Below are positions 1 to 7,071 of a stretch of 15,105 nucleotides of DNA, one piece after another. Source of the stretch: Candidatus Heimdallarchaeota archaeon (GTDB taxonomy: Archaea > Asgardarchaeota > Heimdallarchaeia > Heimdallarchaeales > Kariarchaeaceae); assembly GCA_021399405.1 (NCBI GenBank), contig JAAFKL010000227.1:1-15105 (forward strand). The letters are read 5' to 3'. The translations under genes were made by a program, and so were the position numbers. How positions within the stretch are numbered: position 1 is the stretch's first letter; the number at the start of each line of letters is the position of its first letter. A model generated the notes under the pieces. That model searched no databases and was not told the origin of the DNA. It worked only from the letters and a program-made list of their open reading frames with translations.

Positions 1-1394
1 CCTTTTGCTTGATATGGTCTAAGAAATCGACCTAGTCCAACTTTACTCCAAGTTGATTTTGGTGTAAGTTTCCTGTACTTTACAGTACGTTTCGCTATAT
101 TCATAGCTCCATTAAAATCGGCATTGTTTCTAACTCCACATTTAGAGTTAAGGCATTGAAAAAATGATTGAGTGGGTCTTTTGCCTTTACTATTACATTT
201 ATAACAAAAGATAGATGTCCAGTACTCATCAATTGCAAATAATTTGCTTTTCAAACCAATTTCAGATAGTTTGTGTTCTAGCAATTTGGTAAATCTGAAG
301 AAAGCCCAGGAATTGAGTCTTTTCCTGAACTTTTTTCCTTTACCATTGCCTTTTCTTCCGTTTCTACGGATCCCTTTCAATTTACCGATTCCTATCTGTA
401 AATTGAATGTTTGAGTTATATCCTGGATATGTTCCACTAATTCTTTGACCAGAATACGATCATATTCCAATGAAATTATCTTTCGACTGTTTTTAAGACC
501 TTTTAGCTTCTTTGGAATATTACCCCTAGGGATTGAATTATTGATCCGATGATAATATTCTCGCTGTAAACTAGCTATTTGATCTTCCAGCCTTGATAAT
601 TCTTTGAATTTATTGTCTGAATGCCACGTTTTCCTATGTTGAATACCTCTATCAGTCATCACAGTGGAATATGCAGTCTTTTTGATTCCAAGATCAATCC
701 CCATCACCGCACTTGGTCTACCTTTGAGATCTTGAGTTTCAATCTGTGAATTGATGGAAAAGTTGGCATAGTGTATTCCATCCCTTGCAGAGAATCTCAG
801 TGAAGCGATATCACCTTTGCAAATCAGTTCTTCATGATATATGCTAAGTTTCAGTGGGATTTTCAATCTGTCATGTTTTACTTTCTTTTTTACTCCATTA
901 ACAATTAACCAGTTAGTATCCATAGAATCTCTTACTGAAAGGACTATATTATTGAAGCTGAAACGCCCTCTCGTTCCTCCATTATATAAAATAGTTCGTG
1001 AAAATATTCCTTGTTCTTTTGAAGGCTTATCAATAGATAATTTAGCGTTTTGTATTTTTGACAGTTCAAGATATGATTTGTAGGTACTAACTGCACTCTC
1101 CCGGCATTCTTGTAACTCATCAGTGGATATTCGAGGATATTTGTTTTTAAGATCATATGCTACTTTTCTTCTACTTTTAGTAGTCAAAGTCAGTCGATCC
1201 AACAAACCAGTATCAATTTTGTATTTGTCACGTTTTGATATTGTTACCAGGATATCATGTTCTCTCTTAATTATTCCAAGATATTTTTTAATGATGTTTG
1301 AATCTCGCTTTTGCATACGATGGTATCTCAATTGCTGTGATTGAGACATTTTATCCCAATTGATCGGGACTTGTATGACAAAAGTATGTTTCAC
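1..1394 (-). CDS. tnpB: TnpB-type RNA-guided nuclease / IS605-IS1341 OrfB transposase-associated protein (3' end outside window)
   Basis: My reading of the minus strand gives one uninterrupted frame from a GTG at 1394 to the window edge, 464 residues without a stop, so the C-terminus is missing. It carries the TnpB landmarks. RuvC-I is GIDLG with Asp234. The RuvC-II region is IGIGKLKGIRR. A zinc ribbon has Cys397/Cys400 and Cys414/Cys419. RuvC-III is NADFNGAMNIAKR with Asp426. TnpB proteins are omega-RNA-guided DNA nucleases carried by IS200/IS605-group elements. No TnpA (Y1 transposase) gene is visible, as in IS1341-type elements, but one could lie beyond the left edge. The residue normally Glu in RuvC-II is Gly337. 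The nearest conserved-looking acidic residue is Glu373 in LLEHKL. GTG 1394 is preferred over ATG 1349 because the extra 15 residues (KHTFVIQVPINWDK) read as genuine coding sequence; an in-frame stop lies four codons upstream. The omega-RNA would be expected past the 3' end, outside the window. Confidence 0.93.
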   Translation of the reverse strand, partial: MKHTFVIQVPINWDKMSQSQQLRYHRMQKRDSNIIKKYLGIIKREHDILVTISKRDKYKIDTGLLDRLTLTTKSRRKVAYDLKNKYPRISTDELQECRESAVSTYKSYLELSKIQNAKLSIDKPSKEQGIFSRTILYNGGTRGRFSFNNIVLSVRDSMDTNWLIVNGVKKKVKHDRLKIPLKLSIYHEELICKGDIASLRFSARDGIHYANFSINSQIETQDLKGRPSAVMGIDLGIKKTAYSTVMTDRGIQHRKTWHSDNKFKELSRLEDQIASLQREYYHRINNSIPRGNIPKKLKGLKNSRKIISLEYDRILVKELVEHIQDITQTFNLQIGIGKLKGIRRNGRKGNGKGKKFRKRLNSWAFFRFTKLLEHKLSEIGLKSKLFAIDEYWTSIFCYKCNSKGKRPTQSFFQCLNSKCGVRNNADFNGAMNIAKRTVKYRKLTPKSTWSKVGLGRFLRPYQAK

Positions 1395-1566
1395 TTGATT
1401 AAATTATACAGTTATCTATTAAAAACTGATTAGACAGTACTTTGTAAGTGAAATTCTCTAATTTCCCATATCTCCATATTAATCAATACAAGAAAAGTTA
1501 GCTTTTTATTCCATGGTTTCTCAATAAATCCTTATATTTTTATTTTAATTTTAACATGAGATATTA
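1395..1566. promoter_or_regulatory. Divergent spacer between tnpB and the ribbon-helix-helix gene, with TATA-like box
   Basis: This AT-rich 172-bp spacer holds the start regions of two divergent genes. For the plus-strand gene a TATA-like CTTATATTTTT lies at 1531-1541, about 30 nt before the ATG at 1567, so its transcript should be leaderless or nearly so. For tnpB, TATA-like stretches lie around 1403-1408 and 1413-1425; only the more distant one fits a GTG start at 1394. I saw no RNA gene or long repeat here. Confidence 0.5.
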
Positions 1567-1758
1567 ATGAGCGATAAAGGTACCCAAGATGATGGGTCAT
1601 TAGCACCACTTACATTTAAAATTCCACTTGAAATGTTAAATATGATGGATGAGATTATCGCAAATGGGGAGTATGCGACCAAAGCAGATCTAATTCGTGA
1701 TGCCATCCAGAAATTGATAGATTGGGAACTTGGGATACCATCTGTTAAGGGGGATTAA
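1567..1758 (+). CDS. Small ribbon-helix-helix (CopG/Arc-type) DNA-binding protein
   Basis: This 63-residue protein has the CopG/Arc/MetJ ribbon-helix-helix pattern. A polar N-terminal tail is followed by a short beta strand (LTFKIP, about 15-20) that would pair in the dimer and insert into the DNA major groove. Helix 1 is EMLNMMDEIIANG, then a turn with the typical S/T-K-A-D cap (YATKADLI), and helix 2 is RDAIQKLIDWE. Such proteins are dimeric repressors, either of their own promoter or of metabolic genes, and some are antitoxins. No toxin-like partner is visible: the downstream neighbour is a convergent MCP-like gene 15 bp away. A TATA-like box about 30 nt before the ATG suggests a leaderless transcript. 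Its targets cannot be read from the sequence; the nearby inverted repeats are possibilities only. Confidence 0.85.
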   Translation: MSDKGTQDDGSLAPLTFKIPLEMLNMMDEIIANGEYATKADLIRDAIQKLIDWELGIPSVKGD

Positions 1759-1773
1759 AGGCGAAATCGATTG

Positions 1774-2820
1774 TTAATTAACCATTAACTCACTAACACT
1801 CTTTTCGGAAGTTTCAGATAATTCAGCTAATCTTTGTGCTTGTCTAGTAATTTCCTGTAATGATGCTGCTTGTTCTTCAGCTGCCGCAGCTGCTTCTTCT
1901 GAACTTGCTGCCGTATTCTCTGCTACAGTTGCAATTTTTTCAACTGCGGTAATTATTTCATAAACTGAATCTCTCATTCTTTCAGAAATTCTGTTGGTTA
2001 TTTCAGTTACACTGGTTGAAGCATTCTTACTTTCAATTGATAGTTGTCTTACATGATCTGCGACAACTTGAAAACCTTGTCCTTGTATACCTGCTTTAGC
2101 AGCCTCTATCGCTGCATTCAGCGAAACAAGATTGGTTTGATCTGCCAGATCAAGAGTTATTTTCGCTGTCGTCCCAATTTGTCTTATTGATTCTTCGATA
2201 ACGTTTGTCATACTATTCAGAACTCTAGAAACATCTTCAAGTCGTTTTACTTGTTCAGCGGCACCCTCTGCAATTGTTTGAATAGTTCCCGTTACTTCTT
2301 CTGTAGTGGCTGCAACCTCTTCAGAACTTGCTGCTAGCTCTTCAGCTGAAGATGCTAGATTTTCTGAAGAATTTTTTATATTACCAACTATAGATTTGAA
2401 CCTATTTGATAAAACTCTGTTTGCACTGAGTAGAGATTTGGCTTCACCACTGCCTGATAATCGTTTATCATCCTCCTCAAAATCCCCATCTGCCATTTTG
2501 TTAGTTTGTTGAATAACATGCTTCAAAGGTTTGATAGTTCGAGAATTAAATAGGTGAGTGAAAATTACAACAGTAACTACCATTCCAGCTATGTAGGTAG
2601 ATTGTTCATCTAATGAATATTCATCAGCATAATTTTCAACTAAATGATCAGCTATTAAAGCTAAAAAGGCAATAAAAAATAAACCTGACGCGTAAGTAGT
2701 TGACATTCTTGATTTATACAATATTGAAGTGATTACAATTATAGCCAATAATGATAAGAGAAATGGCGTTAACCCCGCTACGTCAAAAGATATTTCTACC
2801 ATAGGTTTCTTCAAACTCAT
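1774..2820 (-). CDS. MCP-like membrane signalling protein with HAMP and MCP signalling domains, divergent hairpin tip
   Basis: The 348-residue protein has three hydrophobic segments (about 16-35, 43-61, 76-92) with short loops and no room for an extracellular sensor domain. A HAMP-like linker (about 92-145, with Ile-Lys-Pro-Leu and a DGD turn) and a long Ala/Ser/Glu-rich coiled-coil signalling hairpin follow. Both hairpin arms carry EE pairs resembling methylation sites. The tip reads DQTNLVSLNAAIEAAKAG, then GFQVVADHVRQL. Family members normally have Glu after the AxAG stretch and ADEVR; here these positions are Ile245 and His256. Chemoreceptors signal to CheA/CheW through this tip. No che or archaellum genes are in the window. 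The gene lies 53 bp downstream of the small GTPase gene on the same strand but has its own TATA-like sequence (2837-2845). Membrane signalling is secure; a chemotaxis role is doubtful. Confidence 0.88.
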   Translation of the reverse strand: MSLKKPMVEISFDVAGLTPFLLSLLAIIVITSILYKSRMSTTYASGLFFIAFLALIADHLVENYADEYSLDEQSTYIAGMVVTVVIFTHLFNSRTIKPLKHVIQQTNKMADGDFEEDDKRLSGSGEAKSLLSANRVLSNRFKSIVGNIKNSSENLASSAEELAASSEEVAATTEEVTGTIQTIAEGAAEQVKRLEDVSRVLNSMTNVIEESIRQIGTTAKITLDLADQTNLVSLNAAIEAAKAGIQGQGFQVVADHVRQLSIESKNASTSVTEITNRISERMRDSVYEIITAVEKIATVAENTAASSEEAAAAAEEQAASLQEITRQAQRLAELSETSEKSVSELMVN

Positions 2821-2836
2821 TGAGAATTTAATTCAC

Positions 2837-2845
2837 TTTATATTT
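2837..2845 (-). promoter_or_regulatory. TATA-like box for the MCP-like gene
   Basis: The minus strand reads AAATATAAA, centred about 21 nt before the ATG at 2820 and inside the 53-bp gap after the GTPase gene. The spacing fits a leaderless archaeal transcript, so the gene could be transcribed independently of the GTPase gene. Confidence 0.45.
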
Positions 2846-2873
2846 TTTCGATAATTTTTAGTTAATAGTGTTT

Positions 2874-3974
2874 TTACTTCTTGATTTTTCTTCGTTTCTG
2901 AATTTTGAATGATTTAATTTCTCTACATATAGTTTCAAATATTTCGTTAACCTGTTTACCAGATTTTGCGCTTGATTCAAGATATCTTACTTTGAAATTA
3001 GGCATAGTCATCTTAGAAAATTTTTCACTAAGAATTACGCCTTTATCCTTTGGTATGACTCTGTTAGGTAGATCATATTTGTTCCCGACCAAAATAAATG
3101 GGACTAAACGTTTACTTTCTCGATAAAACTCTTTGACCCAATAATCTATTCTTCTAAAGGTATCTGGTTTAGTGAGATCAAATACAATTACCGCTCCATC
3201 AATATTTCTGTAGAAATTTTTACGAAGTTCTGAATAGAAGTCCTGTCCACCTAAATCAGTTAATGTAACATTAATTGTCCAACCATCAAGTGATATGGTC
3301 TTTTTCTCTATCGAAGCTCCAATTGTTGTTAAATGGTTACTGATAAAGTGTTTTCCCATCCAAGATCTTCTGATTGATGTCCTACCAACAGTAGAATCAC
3401 CAATTAAGAGAATATTTGCAGATAAGACTTGTTCACTAAATTCTATATCTTGTTTTGCTAAAGTTGCAGTGTGAACTTCCTTTTTTACAGGTTCCTCAGC
3501 ATAAGCAAGCACATTTTCTTGGGGAGTATTATTCCCGCCTAATGTACCACTTGGAATCACTTCTTTTTGGGGTTCAATAACAGTATCTACTGAACTACTT
3601 GCTTCAATAGCAGGATTATTTTGAGGTATAACATCAGATATTGGCTCACTCACTTGGACTGTGGAATTCTTAGAACCTGTATTTAATGTAACTCCAAAGA
3701 AATTCTCAAAAGTCTCTTGGGTGAATTTTTCTCGATCAGATTTAGGATTTTCAGCCTCTAGTTCTTCCTGTTCTGTAAAAATTATCCCTTCGATTCTTTG
3801 CTTTTCTTTATCATAGTATATTAGATGTTCAGAATATTCATTATTGTCTATTTCACCAGAAATTAATAGATCGTACTTTTCTGACACCCAGTTGTACAAA
3901 TCTTTGAGGTAGCCTTCCCACCTATCTTGCGAAATATCTTCTTTCTCCATTCTGTAAATCCCTTCTAATCCCAT
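2874..3974 (-). CDS. Ras/Rab-like small GTPase with long N-terminal extension and Arg in the P-loop
   Basis: The 366-residue protein has a C-terminal Ras-superfamily domain (about 185-360). G1 is GDSTVGRTS (192-200), switch I LTTIG with Thr217, G3 DLGGQD (240-245, with the Ras-type catalytic Gln244), G4 NKYD (298-301) and G5 SSAK (334-337). The invariant P-loop Lys is Arg198 (codon AGG on the minus strand). Residues 1-75 are charged and probably helical. Residues 80-183 are Pro/Ser/Thr/Glu-rich and probably disordered. The C-terminus is polybasic (KIQKRRKIKK) with no prenylatable Cys, so any membrane contact would be electrostatic or through the N-terminus. Expanded Ras-like GTPases are typical of Asgard archaea, but this extended layout is unusual. 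It may act with the MCP-like protein encoded just downstream. An alternative start is Met9; the first ATG is kept because TATA-like sequences lie about 25-45 nt upstream. Confidence 0.9.
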   Translation of the reverse strand: MGLEGIYRMEKEDISQDRWEGYLKDLYNWVSEKYDLLISGEIDNNEYSEHLIYYDKEKQRIEGIIFTEQEELEAENPKSDREKFTQETFENFFGVTLNTGSKNSTVQVSEPISDVIPQNNPAIEASSSVDTVIEPQKEVIPSGTLGGNNTPQENVLAYAEEPVKKEVHTATLAKQDIEFSEQVLSANILLIGDSTVGRTSIRRSWMGKHFISNHLTTIGASIEKKTISLDGWTINVTLTDLGGQDFYSELRKNFYRNIDGAVIVFDLTKPDTFRRIDYWVKEFYRESKRLVPFILVGNKYDLPNRVIPKDKGVILSEKFSKMTMPNFKVRYLESSAKSGKQVNEIFETICREIKSFKIQKRRKIKK

Positions 3975-4183
3975 AAAAAGTAAGTTTTTTCTTTATTTAA
4001 TATGTTCGAAAAGATTTATAGAATTAAGTTAGGAATTATAATCAATTTAGTGATAAAATTCTAAGGAAAGGGAGTTTCTAATAGATCTTTCCTTATTTCT
4101 CATACTAATTGATTTGAAAATTATATTTTGTCCACTAGGTTTCAATAACAATACACCACAAAAATTAATTTACTTAATTTTAA
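3975..4183. promoter_or_regulatory. Divergent promoter region of the GTPase and phosphoribosyltransferase genes
   Basis: This 209-bp AT-rich spacer drives divergent genes. On the minus strand, TATAAATC (4013-4020) and ATATTAAATA (3993-4002) are TATA-like candidates for the GTPase gene. On the plus strand, AATTATATTTT near 4117-4127 is a possible box for the phosphoribosyltransferase gene. A perfect 9-bp inverted repeat (4062-4070 with 4087-4095) lies in the middle and is listed separately. Confidence 0.45.
4062..4095. repeat. Perfect 9-bp inverted repeat with 16-nt spacer
   Basis: TAAGGAAAG at 4062-4070 is matched by its exact reverse complement CTTTCCTTA at 4087-4095. The arms are less AT-rich than the surroundings. 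It lies roughly midway between two divergent genes, so it could be an operator for a dimeric regulator or a short RNA hairpin; the sequence alone does not separate these. Confidence 0.55.
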
Positions 4184-4771
4184 TTGCCACATGTGGTTGA
4201 GTACCTAGTACAAAATTGGCAAGATTCTTTCGATCAATGTTACTTTGTTTATGAACAAATTATCTCATCTAATTTCAAACCAGATGTCGTAATTGGTGTA
4301 GCACGAGGGGGTTGGATTCCGGGTAGATTATTAGCAGATTTTCTTCATATAAAAGAAACAGTAAATATCAAAGTGGAGGCATACGAATTAATTGGTGAAA
4401 CTAATGTTGAGGCCTCAGTTACGCAAGATATAAATGTAAATATTGAAGGTAAAAAGGTCTTAGTTGTTGATGATATAGCCGATAGTGGGGAGAGTCTTGT
4501 TGCAGTGTATAATTCATTAAAGGCAAAACATCCAGATGTGGTTAAAACAGCAACAATTTATTATAAACCTAGATCAGCCATTAAACCGGATTTCTTTGCC
4601 GAAGAAACTACTGCATGGGTCATATTCCCGTGGGAATTATTTGAAACTATGAATGAACTGGAACAAAATTTTACTTCTGATGGATTATCGATAGATGACA
4701 TCAAGTTAAAATTCAAACAAATTGGTTTGCCTGCTTATATGGTCAATTCTTATTTTGTCAATAAATCTTAG
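4184..4771 (+). CDS. Purine (hypoxanthine/xanthine/guanine-type) phosphoribosyltransferase, COG2236-like
   Basis: The 195-residue protein belongs to the type I phosphoribosyltransferase fold and would salvage a free purine base with PRPP to give the nucleotide and pyrophosphate. The PRPP-binding motif is VLVVDDIADSGESL (about 92-105). An N-terminal VIGVARGGWIPGRLLAD segment is typical of archaeal COG2236 proteins, as are the YYKPRSAIKPDFFA and WVIFPWE segments. About 50 residues follow the usual FPWE end, a helical extension of unknown role. The base specificity cannot be decided here. The frame has no early ATG: TTG at 4184 and GTG at 4193 are the candidate starts, and an ATG at 4191 is out of frame. 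It is divergent from the GTPase gene and ends 3 bp from a convergent small gene. Confidence 0.85.
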   Translation: MPHVVEYLVQNWQDSFDQCYFVYEQIISSNFKPDVVIGVARGGWIPGRLLADFLHIKETVNIKVEAYELIGETNVEASVTQDINVNIEGKKVLVVDDIADSGESLVAVYNSLKAKHPDVVKTATIYYKPRSAIKPDFFAEETTAWVIFPWELFETMNELEQNFTSDGLSIDDIKLKFKQIGLPAYMVNSYFVNKS

Positions 4772-4774
4772 AAC

Positions 4775-4984
4775 TTATACTTCTTGTTTCATTTTTAAAA
4801 CATCCACAACTTCATCAAAATCGGTTGTTGATAAGGTCATAGACCTATTTGAGTGCTTAAGATAAAGTCTAGCTGCAATGGTCTGTGCCATCTGAAAGTC
4901 ACCTCGTAGCTGGTTTGCACCCTCTTTAATTACTAATGCAAGCTCTCTTAATTTTCTAATTAAGAATTCATTTTCGTCAGACAT
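4775..4984 (-). CDS. Small helical protein of unknown function (69 residues)
   Basis: I do not recognise the family. The protein, read from the ATG at 4984, is short, charged and probably all-helical: helix about 4-26 (LIRKLRELALVIKEG), a second around 30-46 (FQMAQTIAARLYLK), and a third near the C-terminus (TDFDEVVDVLKM). The frame stays open to a start at 5056, but the added 24 residues are an AT-rich hydrophobic stretch unlike the rest. A purine-rich AGGAG lies 2 nt before the ATG at 4984, and a TATA-like TTTTATA lies about 40 nt upstream, so the shorter form is chosen. The longer form would have a possible N-terminal membrane segment. It is on the same strand as the coiled-coil protein upstream, with a 140-bp gap, and probably has its own promoter. 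Confidence 0.7.
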   Translation of the reverse strand: MSDENEFLIRKLRELALVIKEGANQLRGDFQMAQTIAARLYLKHSNRSMTLSTTDFDEVVDVLKMKQEV

Positions 4985-5124
4985 GACTCCTAGACAAATG
5001 AATATCAATTTACTCACTATAAAATAGTTGTTAAATAAGTTTGTACAGTGTTTCAAGATGTTTCAGAGGTTTATAAGTTAGATCGGAAAATAAAGTATGA
5101 ATTGAATGACTGAAAATTGAGCGA

Positions 5125-6075
5125 TTAAGTTGATATCTTTTGGTGCCAATCGTTGACAAGCTTTAGAGCCTCTGTTCGAGTCATGCTTCGTTTCTCCATT
5201 CCTTCCATTAGTTTCCTAATTTGGAATAACATTGTAGACATAGGTATATCACGTTCCTGTAGAGCATCTCTAAATTTGCCGATGGCAATTACAACATCAT
5301 CCATTGGATCTTTCTCAATAATTTTTTTGAGTTGATCAAAAAGCTCATCTGTATCTAGATTATCCCATGAATTCTGTAATACAATCATATCTGATGAATT
5401 TGACAAATAAAGGGTTTCATCTACCAATTTGATAATTTTCTCGTCTATTAAAGCTTCAATCCCTATTTTAAATCCTGAATCTCTTACTAGCTCTTCAATT
5501 TTCTTCATAGGACCATTCCCACCATATTTTATTAGGATACCAATAATTTTTTCTAGAATATCACCTTCTCTAATCGCAGCTTCTACTAGACGAACGTACG
5601 CTTCTTTATACCTTGGATTTTCAGGATCAAAATCATTTAACATCACTGCAGTTATGACGCCACTATAATTACCACCCTGGCTTGCTGTTGCAGCTGTGGC
5701 TCGAGGAGATGGGTCTGCAGCACCTCTAGCAGCACGCATTTGATATTCTTCCAGTTGATCCTTCATTTTTGTATTTTCTTTTTTTAATCGTTCAACAGAA
5801 TCAATATCAACTGATTTTTCAAAAGTTGTAATTTGGTTTTGGCGATCTTTGGCAACACTATGCATTGCTAATAATTCTTGTTTGGATTGACTCAATGAAT
5901 CTTCAAGAGTTTGATAAGTATCCCTCAATTCGTTATATAATTGTTTTATACTTTCCAATTCAGAATGAATTTGGGTTACACGTTGTTGTAGAAGGGTCTT
6001 TTCATATTCTGATTGTTTATGCCTCTCCTTCCACGCAAATATAGAATCGGGTTCATTACCAAATGGATTTACCAT
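5125..6075 (-). CDS. Coiled-coil protein with C-terminal winged-helix-like domain, function unknown
   Basis: The 316-residue cytoplasmic protein starts with a long coiled coil (about 15-115, rich in Glu/Lys/Gln with heptad-like Leu/Ile). A low-complexity Ala/Ser/Gly linker follows (about 116-140), then a helical domain. Within that domain, about 175-230 has the pattern of a winged helix: ILEKIIGILIKYGG, then MKKIEELVRDSG, then ALIDEKIIKLVDETLYLS, i.e. helix, recognition-type helix, then a hairpin ending in a Tyr/Leu strand. The last 80 residues are further helices. The domain may bind DNA or act in protein assembly, as winged helices do in ESCRT-II-type proteins; the sequence does not decide. 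No signal peptide or membrane segment is present. It lies 60 bp downstream of mrp but has a TATA-like sequence (6100-6108) and AAAGGT before the ATG, so it may be expressed independently. Confidence 0.8.
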   Translation of the reverse strand: MVNPFGNEPDSIFAWKERHKQSEYEKTLLQQRVTQIHSELESIKQLYNELRDTYQTLEDSLSQSKQELLAMHSVAKDRQNQITTFEKSVDIDSVERLKKENTKMKDQLEEYQMRAARGAADPSPRATAATASQGGNYSGVITAVMLNDFDPENPRYKEAYVRLVEAAIREGDILEKIIGILIKYGGNGPMKKIEELVRDSGFKIGIEALIDEKIIKLVDETLYLSNSSDMIVLQNSWDNLDTDELFDQLKKIIEKDPMDDVVIAIGKFRDALQERDIPMSTMLFQIRKLMEGMEKRSMTRTEALKLVNDWHQKIST

Positions 6076-6099
6076 TACGAAATTACCTTTAAAGTTGCA

Positions 6100-6108
6100 A
6101 TATATTAA
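6100..6108 (-). promoter_or_regulatory. TATA-like box for the coiled-coil/winged-helix gene
   Basis: The minus strand reads TTAATATAT, centred about 29 nt before the ATG at 6075, good spacing for an archaeal promoter with little or no leader. An AAAGGT stretch lies about 10 nt before the ATG and could serve as a ribosome-binding site if a short leader exists. Confidence 0.45.
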
Positions 6109-6135
6109 TGTAGGTTAAATATTATTGAAAATTTA

Positions 6136-6972
6136 TTAATCATTGGCAGAATTTATATTCAAAACCTTAGCAACTTTATCTGCAATTTCAACGAAGGAGT
6201 CTTTGAACTTACCTTCTGTTAGGATAGAGGGTTTTCCATCATCTCCACCTATTACTACATCAGGATCCAATGGGATCTTCCCTAGAAAAACGAGACCTAA
6301 ATGATCAGCTGCTGCTTTTCCACCTCCTTCTTTAAAGACAGAAATATGGTGGTCACAATTAGGGCAATCCAAACCTGACATGTTTTCAATGACCCCTATG
6401 ATTGGCATATTAACTTTTGTCGAGAAAGCTATACTTTTTCGAACATCTTGCAGCGCAACCTTCTGTGGCGTTGTAACTATGACGGTTCCGGTAATATCAG
6501 GAAATAACTGTGAAATTGTCAATGGTTCATCTGATGTTCCTGGTGGTAAATCGATAAATAGAATATCTAATTCACCCCATTCAACATCGGCAAGAAATTG
6601 CCTAATGGCTGCCATTTTCAATGGTCCTCTCCAAATTACTGGTGTTTCAGCCTTTAACAGAAGATCCATAGAGACAATTCCGACACCATGAGCCATGGAG
6701 GGAACAATTTTTTTCCCTGATATTTGAGCATCCTGACCCTCAAGTCCAGCAATTAATGGTACAGATGGACCTGTAATATCAGCATCCATTATCCCGACTT
6801 TATACCCTTTTTGGGCAAATGCAACTGCTAAATTCACTGCGACAGTGGATTTTCCAACCCCACCTTTGCCAGATTGAATAACAACTGTATTTTTAATATT
6901 ATCTATAGTATTTTTCAAGCTCATTTCTTGACGAACCTTTTGAACTTGATTTGGGTCAATTTCCATTCCCAT
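6136..6972 (-). CDS. mrp: Mrp/Nbp35/ApbC-family Fe-S cluster carrier ATPase
   Basis: This is a 278-residue P-loop ATPase of the MinD/Mrp group that binds a [4Fe-4S] cluster between two subunits and hands it to apo-proteins. The deviant Walker A is SGKGGVGKST (34-43), with the signature first Lys (Lys36). DADITGPSVP and IDLPPGTSDEP are characteristic of Mrp. The cluster-binding CxxC is CPNC (Cys203/Cys206). The protein lacks the N-terminal DUF59/MIP18 domain of many bacterial Mrp proteins and the N-terminal ferredoxin-like cysteines of eukaryotic Nbp35, as usual in archaea. The frame can be extended to a TTG at 7008, but the ATG at 6972 (MGMEIDP) is preferred because the extra 12 residues look unlike the family; ATG 6966 is also possible. 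It is co-directional with the coiled-coil gene downstream. Cluster demand from neighbouring genes is not obvious. Confidence 0.93.
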   Translation of the reverse strand: MGMEIDPNQVQKVRQEMSLKNTIDNIKNTVVIQSGKGGVGKSTVAVNLAVAFAQKGYKVGIMDADITGPSVPLIAGLEGQDAQISGKKIVPSMAHGVGIVSMDLLLKAETPVIWRGPLKMAAIRQFLADVEWGELDILFIDLPPGTSDEPLTISQLFPDITGTVIVTTPQKVALQDVRKSIAFSTKVNMPIIGVIENMSGLDCPNCDHHISVFKEGGGKAAADHLGLVFLGKIPLDPDVVIGGDDGKPSILTEGKFKDSFVEIADKVAKVLNINSAND

Positions 6973-7071
6973 GTTACAAAATAAGATTTGACTTCTAATT
7001 TTAAGCAATTATGATAGGTGAACTTGATAATCCTTGAAAATTAATTATAATCAAAATTTAATTTATTATTT

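Noticed and set aside
841..1344. Open frames on the plus strand (841-1083, 1123-1344) and on the minus strand in another frame (944-1156)
   Set aside because: They overlap the tnpB coding frame, which has clear RuvC and zinc-ribbon motifs; their translations show no family pattern.
1..1566. A TnpA transposase gene or terminal hairpins of an insertion sequence
   Set aside because: No Y1 transposase frame or convincing end hairpin is visible to the right of tnpB; the left end is outside the window.
1567..1758. The ribbon-helix-helix protein as an antitoxin
   Set aside because: No adjacent co-directional toxin-like frame; the neighbour is a convergent MCP-like gene.
4985..5056. N-terminal extension of the 69-residue protein giving a possible membrane segment
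   Set aside because: The added residues come from AT-rich spacer sequence and differ in composition; a purine-rich AGGAG precedes the inner ATG. Kept only as an alternative.
5153..5668. Plus-strand frames opposite the coiled-coil gene
   Set aside because: They are antisense shadows of a frame with strong coiled-coil periodicity; no start signals.
6973..7008. TTG-initiated extension of mrp
   Set aside because: The 12 extra residues do not resemble the family, and two ATGs follow immediately.
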